A stretch of 64,000 nt of DNA, from assembly GCA_020639155.1 (NCBI GenBank), contig JACKHF010000002.1, forward strand, positions 558,001 to 622,000, read 5' to 3'. This DNA comes from Phycisphaeraceae bacterium (GTDB lineage: Bacteria > Planctomycetota > Phycisphaerae > Phycisphaerales > UBA1924). Below, in pieces: positions 17,764 through 25,996 of this stretch. The position numbers and the translations under genes were made by a program. Position 1 is the stretch's first letter. Every line of letters begins with the position of its first letter. The notes under the pieces are model-generated. The model made no database searches, was not told the origin of the DNA, and saw nothing but the letters and a program-made list of their open reading frames with translations.

Positions 17764-18031
17764 GTCTCCTGCACAAAGACCCGCACAGCATACTTCAACA
17801 TGACACGGTTCCGATCGGTTGAAGCAAATGACTCATATCAGTCAGATGCACCCATTCTGCGTCATCATAGTTGCAAACAGTTTTCGGTCCTGAACTCAAC
17901 ACGAACTCACTCCACTTTCTTCCATGTGATCTGATAGGGGTCTGATCTGGTACCATTTTTCTGACGATGTGAGATGGATACCGTCTCTGAGCAGAGATGT
18001 CCTTTCTGACACACCCCGGAGGGTTTGGCAC
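17764..18031. other. Divergent intergenic region
   Basis: This 268-bp spacer separates the start of the M50 protease gene (minus strand) from the start of the PEGA lipoprotein gene (plus strand) and must hold both promoters. I see a ribosome site GGAGGG at 18018-18023 for the plus-strand gene. I do not see a hairpin, an open frame with family features, or a clear operator. Confidence 0.4.
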
Positions 18032-18751
18032 ATGATCTGTGCGCACAAATCGCTCGTCAACTCGGCTTCCTTTCGGTGCCTGCGCGCTGCGGCACTGTTC
18101 GCCTGTCTAAGCGCCCTCGTCGGTTGCCAGACTCACAATGTCGCGGGCACAGCGATCGTCTCCGAGCCTTCTGGAGCAGCGATCAGCGTGAACAATGCGA
18201 TCATTGGTCTGTCGCCGGTGCTGCACGAGTTTGACTTCTCGCTCGGTCGTTCTCAGACAATCACTGCGAGCGTGCCCGGGTACTTCGATACCGTGATGAA
18301 GGTCACTTCCAGCACGCCAGACATCAATCATGGCAAGATCAAACTGATTCTTCACGCAGACAGCGCGTATTCGCGCACCGTTGAAAGCGATGCAGCAAAT
18401 CACTGGATTACCGTGCCCGTCGATCCGCGATATACATCCGATGACGCATGGCGTCGCGTTGTGGATGCTGTTTCAGGCAGATACACTGGAATCGAGACCA
18501 TGGACAAGGAGTCGGGCTATATCCGTTCCTCCAGCGCGATCGAAACATTCCAGCACCCACAGTTTGGTCCGTACCGTGTTCGTACACGTGTCGTGACGGC
18601 GTTGTCGCAGGCTCACCCCCCGATGTACAAAGTCAAACTTGTTGCAGAAACCGATGGTGGTCGTGACCAATGGGCACCATACGACCGGGTGTTTACCGAG
18701 GATGCTGCGTTCATCGAGGAACTGCTCATTCGGCTGAGCGAAAAGCAGTAA
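18032..18751 (+). CDS. Putative lipoprotein with PEGA-like domain
   Basis: A 239-residue protein with a signal peptide ending in a lipobox (ALVGC, Cys about residue 32), so it is probably a lipid-anchored envelope protein. Directly after the cysteine is a PEGA-like beta domain: VSEPSGAAISVNNAIIGLSP, then SVPGYF. The remaining about 130 residues have alternating beta-like segments and no family that I recognise. ATG 18032 is chosen because GGAGGG sits eight bases upstream and the signal peptide starts there; the upstream in-frame extension has no such site. It is followed by a small gene at 18833. Function unknown. Confidence 0.75.
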   Translation: MICAHKSLVNSASFRCLRAAALFACLSALVGCQTHNVAGTAIVSEPSGAAISVNNAIIGLSPVLHEFDFSLGRSQTITASVPGYFDTVMKVTSSTPDINHGKIKLILHADSAYSRTVESDAANHWITVPVDPRYTSDDAWRRVVDAVSGRYTGIETMDKESGYIRSSSAIETFQHPQFGPYRVRTRVVTALSQAHPPMYKVKLVAETDGGRDQWAPYDRVFTEDAAFIEELLIRLSEKQ

Positions 18752-18832
18752 CTTCCGATCAGTGTGCGCCTGCTGGCTTGAGAACCGAGTGTGCGAATCG
18801 ATACCATGCCAGCGACCGCTGGGAGGTGTCGC

Positions 18833-19027
18833 ATGAAGGCCGAAGTGCTGCTCGCTGAGTTAAATCGTCTTCGCAAGGATATGCCCGAAGATAAAGCTGA
18901 CGTGGAGTGGTTAACGCTGCACCATATCTTCTGCTTTGTCTCATATCAGATGGGCAAACTGCAGGAATATCTCGACGAACAGGAAGAAGCTGGTGAGTTC
19001 GACGAGTATCACGAGGAGCATGCGTGA
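18833..19027 (+). CDS. Small conserved-looking acidic protein
   Basis: A 64-residue protein beginning MKAEVLLAELNRLRKD and ending EYHEEHA. It is acidic, probably all-helical, with HHIFCFVSYQMGKLQEY in the middle. GGGAGGT six bases upstream of ATG 18833 is a strong ribosome site, and the stop overlaps the GTG start of the dehydratase-like gene by 4 nt (GTGA). The two are therefore translated together, which argues that this is real in spite of its size. I do not recognise the family. A regulatory or chaperone-like role for the downstream enzyme is only a guess. Confidence 0.7.
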   Translation: MKAEVLLAELNRLRKDMPEDKADVEWLTLHHIFCFVSYQMGKLQEYLDEQEEAGEFDEYHEEHA

Positions 19028-20019
19028 ACACAAAGCATGCACTCTCTGTTACGTTTGATGACGTTCTGGCTGCACGCGATCGCATCTCTCCCCACATCAA
19101 CCATCCCCCACAGTTGCGTCTTCCAGCCTTGTGTGATATCTTCGGTATAGACGTTGTTCTCCAGTGCGAAAACCTGCAACAAACAGGCTCGTTCAAGTTC
19201 CGTGGTGCAAGTAATGCAATGGAACTGCTTTTGCCGGATCAGCGATCGCGGGGTGTCATCACATACTCGTCCGGCAATCACGCGCAGGCGATAGCAAGGG
19301 CAGCTCAGATCAGAAATACTGCTGCCACAGTTGTGATGCCCGACAACGCGCCAGCTGTCAAGGTGGCCGGAGTGCGGCGTGCTGGTGCAACAATTGTGCA
19401 GTACAACCCAGCTACAGAGGATCGTGAATCAATCTGCAATCAGATCGCTCGCGATACGGGGAAGACAGTCATTCCACCCTACAACCATCCACATGTCATT
19501 GCTGGTCAGGGAACTGCTGCACTGGAGTTGATAGAGAACGCAGGCTCGTTTGATGCGATTCTGGCACCATGCGGTGGCGGCGGATTGCTCTCTGGGACAG
19601 CGATTTCTACAAAGTCGTTGCTGCCACACTGCAAGGTGTATGGAGTAGAGCCATCGCAAGCAGATGATGCCGCGCGCAGTTTCGCGACAAGGACGCTGTG
19701 TTCTGTTCATCATCCCCAGACGATCGCTGACGGCGCACGCACGCCTTCACTTGGCGAGCACACATTCCCAGTCGTCATGGAGTTGGTTGACGGGTTCTAC
19801 ACGGTGACTGAGCCACAAATAGCGCACGCGATGCGTATGCTGATTGAGATGTGCAAGCTCGTTGTTGAACCGACCGGCGCGGTGTCTCTTGCAGGTCTCA
19901 TCGCGCAGAGAGCACACTGGCAGGGTAAGCGTGTCGGCATTGTTGTCAGCGGCGGAAATGTAGATCTTGCAAAGCTGCCGGAGTACTTCGCACTCGCTGA
20001 TCAGTACCGCGAGACTTAA
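19024..20019 (+). CDS. PLP-dependent threonine/serine dehydratase or serine racemase-like
   Basis: A 331-residue fold-type II PLP enzyme. The Schiff-base lysine is Lys58 in QTGSFKFRGA, the phosphate-binding loop is CGGGGLLSG, and SSGNHAQA is the substrate-binding Asn loop. The C-terminal VVSGGNVD is typical. It lacks the ACT regulatory domain of biosynthetic IlvA (over 500 residues), so it resembles the short catabolic threonine ammonia-lyase or serine racemase type, which deaminates Thr/Ser to the 2-oxo acid or racemises Ser. Sequence alone does not separate these. It starts with GTG overlapping the small upstream gene and ends with a 4-nt convergent overlap with queF. Confidence 0.88.
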   Translation: MNTKHALSVTFDDVLAARDRISPHINHPPQLRLPALCDIFGIDVVLQCENLQQTGSFKFRGASNAMELLLPDQRSRGVITYSSGNHAQAIARAAQIRNTAATVVMPDNAPAVKVAGVRRAGATIVQYNPATEDRESICNQIARDTGKTVIPPYNHPHVIAGQGTAALELIENAGSFDAILAPCGGGGLLSGTAISTKSLLPHCKVYGVEPSQADDAARSFATRTLCSVHHPQTIADGARTPSLGEHTFPVVMELVDGFYTVTEPQIAHAMRMLIEMCKLVVEPTGAVSLAGLIAQRAHWQGKRVGIVVSGGNVDLAKLPEYFALADQYRET

Positions 20020-20396
20020 ACCTGATATCGTGCCGGTATATCACCGAACTCAGCGCGCACAATCGACCAGATACCGCCACGTCCCTTCCATCGGGAGTGG
20101 ATCTGGAGCCATGCAGGCTGCATAAGTTTGACAAGATCGTCCCGCATGCGATTTGTCGCAGCCTCGTAGAAGGTGCCCTCGTTGCGGAATGACTGCAGGT
20201 ACAGCTTGAGAGATTTCAGCTCAACGCACACACCACCGTTACTTGATGTGCGAGGTTCAAACCGGAGTGTGATCTGTGCAAAGTCGGGATGGCCTGTGAT
20301 TGGGCACACAGACGTGAACTCCTCCATGACATGCTCGATGACGAACGGCGTGTCGCTGGGAGTTTCAAATGCTTCAAGGAATGCGGGATCGGGCAT
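20016..20396 (-). CDS. queF: NADPH-dependent preQ0 reductase QueF
   Basis: QueF reduces the nitrile of 7-cyano-7-deazaguanine to preQ1, the base that Tgt inserts into tRNA. The 126-residue protein is of the short, unimodular type. The catalytic pair lies in VCPITGHPDFA, with Cys31 and Asp38 at the seven-residue spacing of the B. subtilis enzyme. VELKSLKLYLQSFRNEG contains the QueF signature ELKSLKxY. It converges on the dehydratase-like gene with a 4-bp overlap. It lies 4.4 kb from tgt; other queuosine genes (queC, queD, queE, queA) are not in the window. Confidence 0.95.
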   Translation of the reverse strand: MPDPAFLEAFETPSDTPFVIEHVMEEFTSVCPITGHPDFAQITLRFEPRTSSNGGVCVELKSLKLYLQSFRNEGTFYEAATNRMRDDLVKLMQPAWLQIHSRWKGRGGIWSIVRAEFGDIPARYQV

Positions 20397-20427
20397 ACGG
20401 GACTGTAAGTCGTTGCCCCGACAATGC

Positions 20428-21498
20428 CTAGTTGTACCGAGTGATCAGTTCAATGATTCTCGGTTGGGATGGATTAATTTGGAGCGAACGACGGAATGCG
20501 GTGATCGCCTCGTTCATCGCACTGCGGTCGCGCTTGTCACTCCACAAATACACGTTGAGTTTGTACACGCCAAGCCCATTGAGCGCGGGGTAATGATCTG
20601 GATCAAACTCAAGTGCCCGCTGGAACTGGTCATATGAGGCCTGATATTCCGCATTGCGGAACAGCGCTGCTCCAAGACGTTCATGGGCAACCGCCGACGG
20701 ACTGACTGCGACAAGCTGCTTGAGCGTATTAAAGACCTCTTCCTCGCGACCGAGTTTGCGCAGGCTCTCGGCAAGATTCAGCAGCAACTCGGGTGAGAGT
20801 TCCATCAGTTCTGCTGCTTGCTGGTACTCCACCACTGCGTTCCGGTCATCGCCGAGCGCAGCATAGATCGCGCCGAGATTCACACGAGCAGGACCCGATG
20901 TCGGGTTCAACTCTACTGCACGAACCGCGTATGGAAGTCCCTGTCGTGGCTCATTCAGTTGCAGATAGGTGATGCCGAGGTTCTTATTGGTCTCAAAGTC
21001 GTCCGGTCGGATTGTCAGCGCGACAAGATAGGTTCGGACCGCCTCTGAGAGCCTGTTCATAAGGTGGAGTGTCAGACCAAGACCGAAGTTATTGTCAAAG
21101 TCGCGAGGATTCTTGCGAACACCCTCGCGGTATGATTTTTCTGCTTGCTGGTACTCTCCCAAATCGCGGTAGATATCGCCAGCCTGTGCGTAGGCTGCCG
21201 GAAGTTCCGGATTCAGCGCAATCGCTCGCTGGAGCTCGCGAAGCGCGTCCTGATAGAACCCCTGCTGACGCAACGAGTTGGCGTTTTCCATTGCGAACTC
21301 AGCAAACTCCTTGTTTGTCAGTTGTGGGCTTGGGGTGTTGTTACCGGTCGGCTTTGCGTTGTTCGAGGATTCGCTGCCCCCCAAACCAAGCCAGCGACCG
21401 GTTCCGCACCCAGTTGTACCAAGCAATGTCAGACTCACTGCGCAGAGCAATGCTGGCTTCATCTGCAAGCCCGAACGATGTGCGATCGTGTTGCTCAT
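20428..21498 (-). CDS. TPR-repeat lipoprotein
   Basis: A 356-residue protein with a signal peptide and lipobox (LLGTTGC), a short Asn/Ser/Pro-rich linker, then about seven to eight tetratricopeptide repeats starting near residue 70. Examples are AYAQAGDIYRDLGEYQQAEK and VNLGAIYAALGDDRNAVVEY. TPR arrays bind proteins; here it would act in the envelope. The start is taken at ATG 21498, with GGAG 11 bases upstream; an internal Met at 21462 would also give a good signal peptide. It is 31 bp downstream of queF's start on the same strand order, so co-transcription into queF is possible. Confidence 0.82.
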   Translation of the reverse strand: MSNTIAHRSGLQMKPALLCAVSLTLLGTTGCGTGRWLGLGGSESSNNAKPTGNNTPSPQLTNKEFAEFAMENANSLRQQGFYQDALRELQRAIALNPELPAAYAQAGDIYRDLGEYQQAEKSYREGVRKNPRDFDNNFGLGLTLHLMNRLSEAVRTYLVALTIRPDDFETNKNLGITYLQLNEPRQGLPYAVRAVELNPTSGPARVNLGAIYAALGDDRNAVVEYQQAAELMELSPELLLNLAESLRKLGREEEVFNTLKQLVAVSPSAVAHERLGAALFRNAEYQASYDQFQRALEFDPDHYPALNGLGVYKLNVYLWSDKRDRSAMNEAITAFRRSLQINPSQPRIIELITRYN

Positions 21499-21809
21499 GC
21501 GATGTGGTACTCCAAAAGAACAGACCCAAGATACGCGAAAGACGTGTCCGATGTTCAGCAACCACGCTGTTTGTGCGCATGTCCAGCTCAAGTGCGAGAG
21601 CCAAGCCTAGCGCCGGTCGCTCGACTTTGCCTGCAAGCATGGTTTCGTACCGGACCATCGGCTGAGCCAAACATAAATCTTGACCATCAACCGAACATCC
21701 TCGGATCACACGCGTTCTGGTCCGGATAGCAGAACTGGTTGGAAGTTGTCAGCCGGTGTATCCTGCCGGTTCAGTTCGAGGATCAAACTCAGAAATCAGG
21801 AGATACAAC
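21499..21809. other. Divergent intergenic region
   Basis: This 311-bp gap lies between the TPR lipoprotein start (minus strand) and the SDR start (plus strand). It carries ribosome sites at both ends (AGGAG before 21810). A minus-strand open frame runs through it into the lipoprotein gene but has no family features or ribosome site. I see no hairpin or repeat. Confidence 0.4.
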
Positions 21810-22598
21810 ATGCCTTCAGAAGCCGACTTTTCCGATCGAATCGGCGTTATCACGGGAGCAAGCGCTGGAATTGGCCAGGCACTAGTAGAGCAACTCCACG
21901 CTGCAGGCGCGAGGCTTGTTATCAATGCGCGTCGGAGAGACCGGCTTCAGGATATTGCGCGTCGACTGGGAGAGGATCGGATCGCGGTTTTTGCGGGCAA
22001 TGCCGGTGACCAGCATGTCATTGATCAGATGCTTGATTCGGCTGCGAACAGATATGGTCGGCAGGCTGATCTTATTGTGGCCAATGCTGGACGAGGACTT
22101 CGTGGCGATGTGCTGGATTCTGATGCGTCAGTCTGGGAGGATCTTTTTCATGTGCTGACGATTGGTGCAGCACGACTCATGCGAGACGGAACGAAACGGA
22201 TGGAAAGTCTCGCACCAACCCACGGCAATGAGGGTGAACCACCAAAGCTGCCACGAGATCTGGTTGTCATCGGCTCAACAGTTGGACGCAATCTCTCACC
22301 GTTTTCGTCCTTCTATGGATCGGCAAAGGCAGCAACGCACATGCTGACAGAATCATTGCGCCGTGTTGCTGCGCCGAAGGGCATCCGCGTGTCACTCATC
22401 GAACCGGGGATTGTCAAAACAGAGTTTCAGGGTGCGGCAGGTTACGACCCGGTGTCATTTGGACAGTTCATGGAAACAATCAGCCCGCCACTCTCAGCAG
22501 ATGATGTTGCACGCTCGATCATGTTCCTGCTCTCGCAACCGCCGGGCGTTCACATCAATGAGTTGATGATCAGGCCGACTCGCCAGCAATACCCCTGA
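21810..22598 (+). CDS. Short-chain dehydrogenase/reductase
   Basis: A 262-residue classical SDR. The cofactor loop is GVITGASAGIGQALVEQL, NAG is in IVANAGRGL, the catalytic Ser is in VIGSTVGRNLSPFSS and Tyr/Lys form YGSAK. LIEPGIVKTEF follows as usual. The substrate is unknown; these enzymes reduce or oxidise carbonyl/hydroxyl groups with NAD(P). ATG 21810 follows AGGAG closely, so the short in-frame extension upstream is not used. It stands alone on the plus strand and ends just before a palindromic terminator shared with rplI. Confidence 0.88.
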   Translation: MPSEADFSDRIGVITGASAGIGQALVEQLHAAGARLVINARRRDRLQDIARRLGEDRIAVFAGNAGDQHVIDQMLDSAANRYGRQADLIVANAGRGLRGDVLDSDASVWEDLFHVLTIGAARLMRDGTKRMESLAPTHGNEGEPPKLPRDLVVIGSTVGRNLSPFSSFYGSAKAATHMLTESLRRVAAPKGIRVSLIEPGIVKTEFQGAAGYDPVSFGQFMETISPPLSADDVARSIMFLLSQPPGVHINELMIRPTRQQYP

Positions 22599-22604
22599 TG
22601 TGAT

Positions 22605-22650
22605 ACGACTAAATAAAAACAACGCACGCCATATGGCGTGCGTCTTTGCT
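22605..22650. terminator. Bidirectional intrinsic terminator
   Basis: A perfect 22-nt palindrome (22622-22643, arms ACGCACGCCAT/ATGGCGTGCGT) lies between the convergent SDR (plus) and rplI (minus) genes. On the minus strand it is followed by GTTGTTTTTATTT, a good T-tract for the rpsF-ssb-rplI transcript. On the plus strand only CTTTG follows, so termination there may be weaker. Confidence 0.8.
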
Positions 22651-22673
22651 CAAACATCGAAGTGGCGTGCGGC

Positions 22674-23237
22674 TCAGCCTTCCGACTTTGCCTCAGCTGG
22701 AGTTGAAGCGGTTTTTTCGATGAGATTACCCTCGTTATCAAACTCCATGTCTTCTGTCTTGTCATCAAGATCAATTTCACGATCCGGCACGACGTGAACC
22801 TTGATTGTTGCCAAGAGATCATTCGCAAACTTCACCTGCACGTCGTAGTTATCGATCCGTTTGATGGCGTAAGGCAGGCGAACTTCGCGAGGCTTGATCT
22901 GATATCCAAGTGTCTTCAGTCCAGATGCGATATCGTTCTGTGTGACCGCACCATAGAGGATGCCCTGCTCGTTGCACGAGCGGCTCATTGTCATCTCGAA
23001 GCCTTCGAGTTTCCCGATGACCTGCTCGCGCTGCTTGCGGAGCTCCGCCATCATCTTCTCAGCTTCGGCACGCTTGGCGGCGAGCGCTTCAATCGCTTCC
23101 TTCGAGGGTTGCATCGCCATGCTGCGAGGCAGCAGATAGTTACGGGCATATCCGAGACGGACGTTCACGACATCGCCAACAATTCCGAGATTGTCGACGT
23201 TCTCTGTCAAGAGCAGTTTGATGTTCTTTGTTGCCAT
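22674..23237 (-). CDS. rplI: 50S ribosomal protein bL9
   Basis: A 187-residue ribosomal protein of the 50S L1-stalk base. The N-terminal domain matches the family: IKLLLTENVDNLGIVGDVV, VRLGYARNYLLPRSMA. A charged connecting helix (KRAEAEKMMAELRKQRE) and the C-terminal domain (LYGAVTQNDIASGL) follow. A further acidic tail of about 30 residues after the usual end is extra. The start ATG 23237 has AAAGGT upstream; the open frame extending to 23333 is not conserved-looking. It is last in the minus-strand order rpsF, ssb, rplI. rpsR, often between ssb and rplI, is absent from the 148-bp gap. Confidence 0.95.
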   Translation of the reverse strand: MATKNIKLLLTENVDNLGIVGDVVNVRLGYARNYLLPRSMAMQPSKEAIEALAAKRAEAEKMMAELRKQREQVIGKLEGFEMTMSRSCNEQGILYGAVTQNDIASGLKTLGYQIKPREVRLPYAIKRIDNYDVQVKFANDLLATIKVHVVPDREIDLDDKTEDMEFDNEGNLIEKTASTPAEAKSEG

Positions 23238-23385
23238 GATCTTACCTTTCGCTGTCCTGCCAGCAGTTGGAGTGCTGCTGGAGTTGAGGAGCAGAGCACC
23301 CTGCCCCAACGGTTCCCGCATGTGCGGGGCCACGATGTTATGTCACACACACGCTGTATTCGAGTGTTTGATCAAACACAACGCG

Positions 23386-23811
23386 TTAGAATGGGATGTC
23401 ATCATCCGAGAACGAGTCACTGCCGGAAGATGCAGACGCGTAGGACTGCTCGCGCGATCCACTGCTCCCGCCACCTCCCTTTGAATCAACAAAGGTCCAG
23501 TTCTCAACGACAACTCCAAGTTTGGAACGCTTTGATCCGTCCTTATCCTGCCACTGGTCGAGTTTGAGGCGTCCCTCAATGAAGATTGGGCTGCCCTTTG
23601 AGAAGTACTTTGCGATGTTCTCGGCTGAGCGTCCCCACGCCTCGCAATCGATGTAGTCGACGCTTTCCTTCCACTCGCCGTCCTGCCCCTTCCACTTGCG
23701 ATTTACAGCAATCGCAAACTTCGCGACGGCGTTGCCGCCCTGAAGCTGGCGAACCTCGGCATCGCGCGTGAGGTTACCCATGAGTATCACTTTGTTGAAG
23801 CTGCCTGCCAT
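23386..23811 (-). CDS. ssb: Single-stranded DNA-binding protein
   Basis: A 141-residue SSB with one OB fold: MAGSFNKVILMGNLTRDAEV at the start, FAIAVNRKWK, VDYIDCEAWGRSAENIAKY and FIEGRLKLDQWQDKDG. A Gly/Ser-rich linker and the acidic tip DSFSDDDIPF, which recruits replication and repair proteins, follow. Length and tail are typical. It lies between rpsF (180 bp upstream) and rplI (148 bp downstream) on the minus strand, as in many bacteria, and is probably co-transcribed with them. Confidence 0.97.
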   Translation of the reverse strand: MAGSFNKVILMGNLTRDAEVRQLQGGNAVAKFAIAVNRKWKGQDGEWKESVDYIDCEAWGRSAENIAKYFSKGSPIFIEGRLKLDQWQDKDGSKRSKLGVVVENWTFVDSKGGGGSSGSREQSYASASSGSDSFSDDDIPF

Positions 23812-23991
23812 GTTTTACTTCCTCGCGAGACGTTGTGCGGGCTGGTCAATACCCGAGATCATCCTGGATCGCTCCGGTGGAATGACCCCAAACAAAGACC
23901 TATACACCGAATGATACCCGATTCATCGACTGGTGCAACATGGCATGGACTGACGGTTTCAGCCGAAACCCGATCTGAAGCAGACAAGCGG

Positions 23992-24468
23992 TTAATCCTC
24001 GTCAGATTCTTCCGTACCGGCTGCAACGACCTCTGGCTCCTCCTGCTGTTCTGGGGCACCTGCGACAACGGCCTCGCCTCGCCGTGTCTGCTCCTCGGCC
24101 TGCGTTGCACGGAGTTTGGCCTCGGTTGCCAGTTCGGTTCGCCCATCCTGCGCCTTCATCTCTTCGAGTGACAGATGATCCGCACGAACGATGAGCATGC
24201 GCATGATCTTGTCCGAGATAGCAACGTCACGCTCAAGCTTTGTCACCATCTCACGAGGAGCCTTGACGTACGCAAGGATGTAAATGCCCCGCTTCTGCTT
24301 CTCAATAGGGAAGGCGAGACGGCGTTCGTCCCACTTGCGCATTGAGATGACTTCCGCATTTGCACGACCGAGCAGGTAGTCGATGTGCTCGATCAGACCC
24401 GCGAAGTCTGCTGCGGTTGCCTGGCTTGCAAGAAACATGCACTCATACATTCCAAATCGTTGTTCCAT
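23992..24468 (-). CDS. rpsF: 30S ribosomal protein bS6
   Basis: A 158-residue S6. The core (about residues 1-105) is recognisable: RFGMYECMFLASQATAADF, VISMRKWDERRLAFPIEKQ, GIYILAYVKAPREMVTKLE and the helix SDKIMRMLIVRADH. It is followed by an unusually long acidic, Glu/Ala-rich tail of about 50 residues ending GTEESDED. Poly-glutamate-like tails are known on some S6 proteins, but this one is long. First of the rpsF-ssb-rplI group, 78 bp downstream of pth. Confidence 0.95.
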   Translation of the reverse strand: MEQRFGMYECMFLASQATAADFAGLIEHIDYLLGRANAEVISMRKWDERRLAFPIEKQKRGIYILAYVKAPREMVTKLERDVAISDKIMRMLIVRADHLSLEEMKAQDGRTELATEAKLRATQAEEQTRRGEAVVAGAPEQQEEPEVVAAGTEESDED

Positions 24469-24546
24469 ATCACTCTTCCTTTGGGTTCGTTCTCATTCTC
24501 TGAACGTGTGTGATCTCTGCTCAGCAGACGACTGCACGTCGCTGCA

Positions 24547-25281
24547 CTATGTGTTTGCTGTATCCGATGTCTGATCTTCGGATACCTGACTTTTTTTTTG
24601 AGATGGGCGAGGTTCTAGCGCAGGTGCATTGAACTTGTTCATCGCCATTGTGATGCCCTGGGAGACAAAGCACTGGATGGCTTTGATCGACGACTCGATT
24701 GAGTCCTGAAGCAACGCCCATTGCTCATCGGTGAATCGCCCGGTGACGTACGCCGCTTGATCCATGAAATCCGGCTTTGCATCGATACCGACACGAAGAC
24801 GCGGGTAGTTCTGTGTACCAAGTACACGATCTATGTCCGACAGTCCGTTGTGCCCGCCGGAACCGCCCGACGCACGCAGACGGATTTTGCCTGACGGAAG
24901 GGCAAGATCATCGACGACGACAAGCACGTCCTTCGCAGGATCAAGCTTGTAGAACCGGGCCGCTTCAGCAACTGACTGGCCAGACCGGTTCATGTATGTC
25001 AGCGGTTTGAGCAGCAGGCATTTCTCGCCCCCGATCATCGCATCGAGCACTGCGCCATGAAACTTTGACTTGACAATACCCCCACTCGCATGCTTTGCAG
25101 CGAGCGCATCGAGCACGAGAAAACCCGCGTTGTGACGCGTCTTTTCGTATTCATGCCCGGGATTGCCAAGACCAACAATCAGTTTCACAATGGGAACCCC
25201 ATCTGATGGATCCATATTACTGGTGGCCACACTCGCACTTCGTGACGATGACGCAAGAAGTTGGGTCAGCCAACGCAGCAT
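24547..25281 (-). CDS. pth: Peptidyl-tRNA hydrolase
   Basis: Pth releases tRNA from peptidyl-tRNAs that drop off the ribosome. The core motifs are all present: KLIVGLGNPGHEYEKT, the catalytic His in RHNAGF, LLKPLTYMNRSGQSV, VVVDDLALPSGKIRL and GGSGGHNGLSDI. At 244 residues it is longer than the usual about 190, because of a Ser-rich N-terminal extension of about 31 residues and a polar C-terminal tail. A shorter start (Met at residue 23) is possible. The tail contains a run of nine adenines on the coding strand (about 24591-24599). It follows rplY by 21 bp. Confidence 0.95.
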   Translation of the reverse strand: MLRWLTQLLASSSRSASVATSNMDPSDGVPIVKLIVGLGNPGHEYEKTRHNAGFLVLDALAAKHASGGIVKSKFHGAVLDAMIGGEKCLLLKPLTYMNRSGQSVAEAARFYKLDPAKDVLVVVDDLALPSGKIRLRASGGSGGHNGLSDIDRVLGTQNYPRLRVGIDAKPDFMDQAAYVTGRFTDEQWALLQDSIESSIKAIQCFVSQGITMAMNKFNAPALEPRPSQKKSQVSEDQTSDTANT

Positions 25282-25302
25282 TGATTCTCTGTGACAGTAC
25301 TC

Positions 25303-25935
25303 TTAGGACTTTGCTTCAGGCTTGGCTGCATCTGCAGCGGCTTCACCCGTTGCTTCCGTTGCCTCTCCCGTCTTTTCTTCGCCCTGAACAACGATGTGCG
25401 CAACAACACCATCGCCATCAGAGAGCATCTTCATCGTGGGCAGAGGCAACGTAATGTCTCGGACGTGGATTGATGCGCCGACCTCAAGGCTGCTGATATC
25501 AACAATCACCTCGTCGGGCAGATTTGCCACCTTGCACTCAATATCGAGTTCTGTGACCGGATGGATGAGAATCGCACCAGCGGACTTCAGCCCGATTGCA
25601 TCGCCCTTCAGACGAACGTGCACACGTGTGTGGATCCGTTCTTCGAGATCCACGCGTGAGAAGTCAGCATGAATGATGTTGTTACCGAGGTAGTCGAACT
25701 GCAGATCACGAAGCAGTACTGTCTGGTCGCCGCCCGTCATCTTCAGGGTGAAGAGCTTTTCCCCCTTGCTGATGTGTGACAGTGTCTCTGCCGCGTCCAT
25801 TGTGATGGAAACAGGATCTTGCCCGTGACCATACATGACAGCGGGCAGTTTGCCGTTCTGGCGAAGGCGCTGTGCGTACTTCGAGCCCGGTCGCTCCCGG
25901 ACATCTGCATTCAGTGTTGGAATATGTGCTTCCAT
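25303..25935 (-). CDS. rplY: 50S ribosomal protein bL25, CTC-type
   Basis: A 210-residue general-stress-type L25 (Ctc), which binds 5S rRNA. The N-terminal domain reads IPTLNADVRERPGSKYAQRL and KLPAVMYGHGQDPVSI, and the C-terminal beta domain has LLRDLQFDYLGNNIIHADF, ELDIECKVANLPDEVIVDIS and IHVRDITLP. An Ala/Glu-rich tail of about 25 residues ends the protein. The order prs, rplY, pth is a widely conserved neighbourhood. It lies 61 bp downstream of prs. Confidence 0.95.
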   Translation of the reverse strand: MEAHIPTLNADVRERPGSKYAQRLRQNGKLPAVMYGHGQDPVSITMDAAETLSHISKGEKLFTLKMTGGDQTVLLRDLQFDYLGNNIIHADFSRVDLEERIHTRVHVRLKGDAIGLKSAGAILIHPVTELDIECKVANLPDEVIVDISSLEVGASIHVRDITLPLPTMKMLSDGDGVVAHIVVQGEEKTGEATEATGEAAADAAKPEAKS

Positions 25936-25996
25936 TCTTTCTATCCTTTCATCTCAACACGACTGTGTTGTAACCTTCCCTTGAGTGTCGCATCGC

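Noticed and set aside
21341..21709. Minus-strand 122-codon frame before the TPR lipoprotein
   Set aside because: Overlaps the lipoprotein signal-peptide region in another frame, with no ribosome site or recognisable domain.
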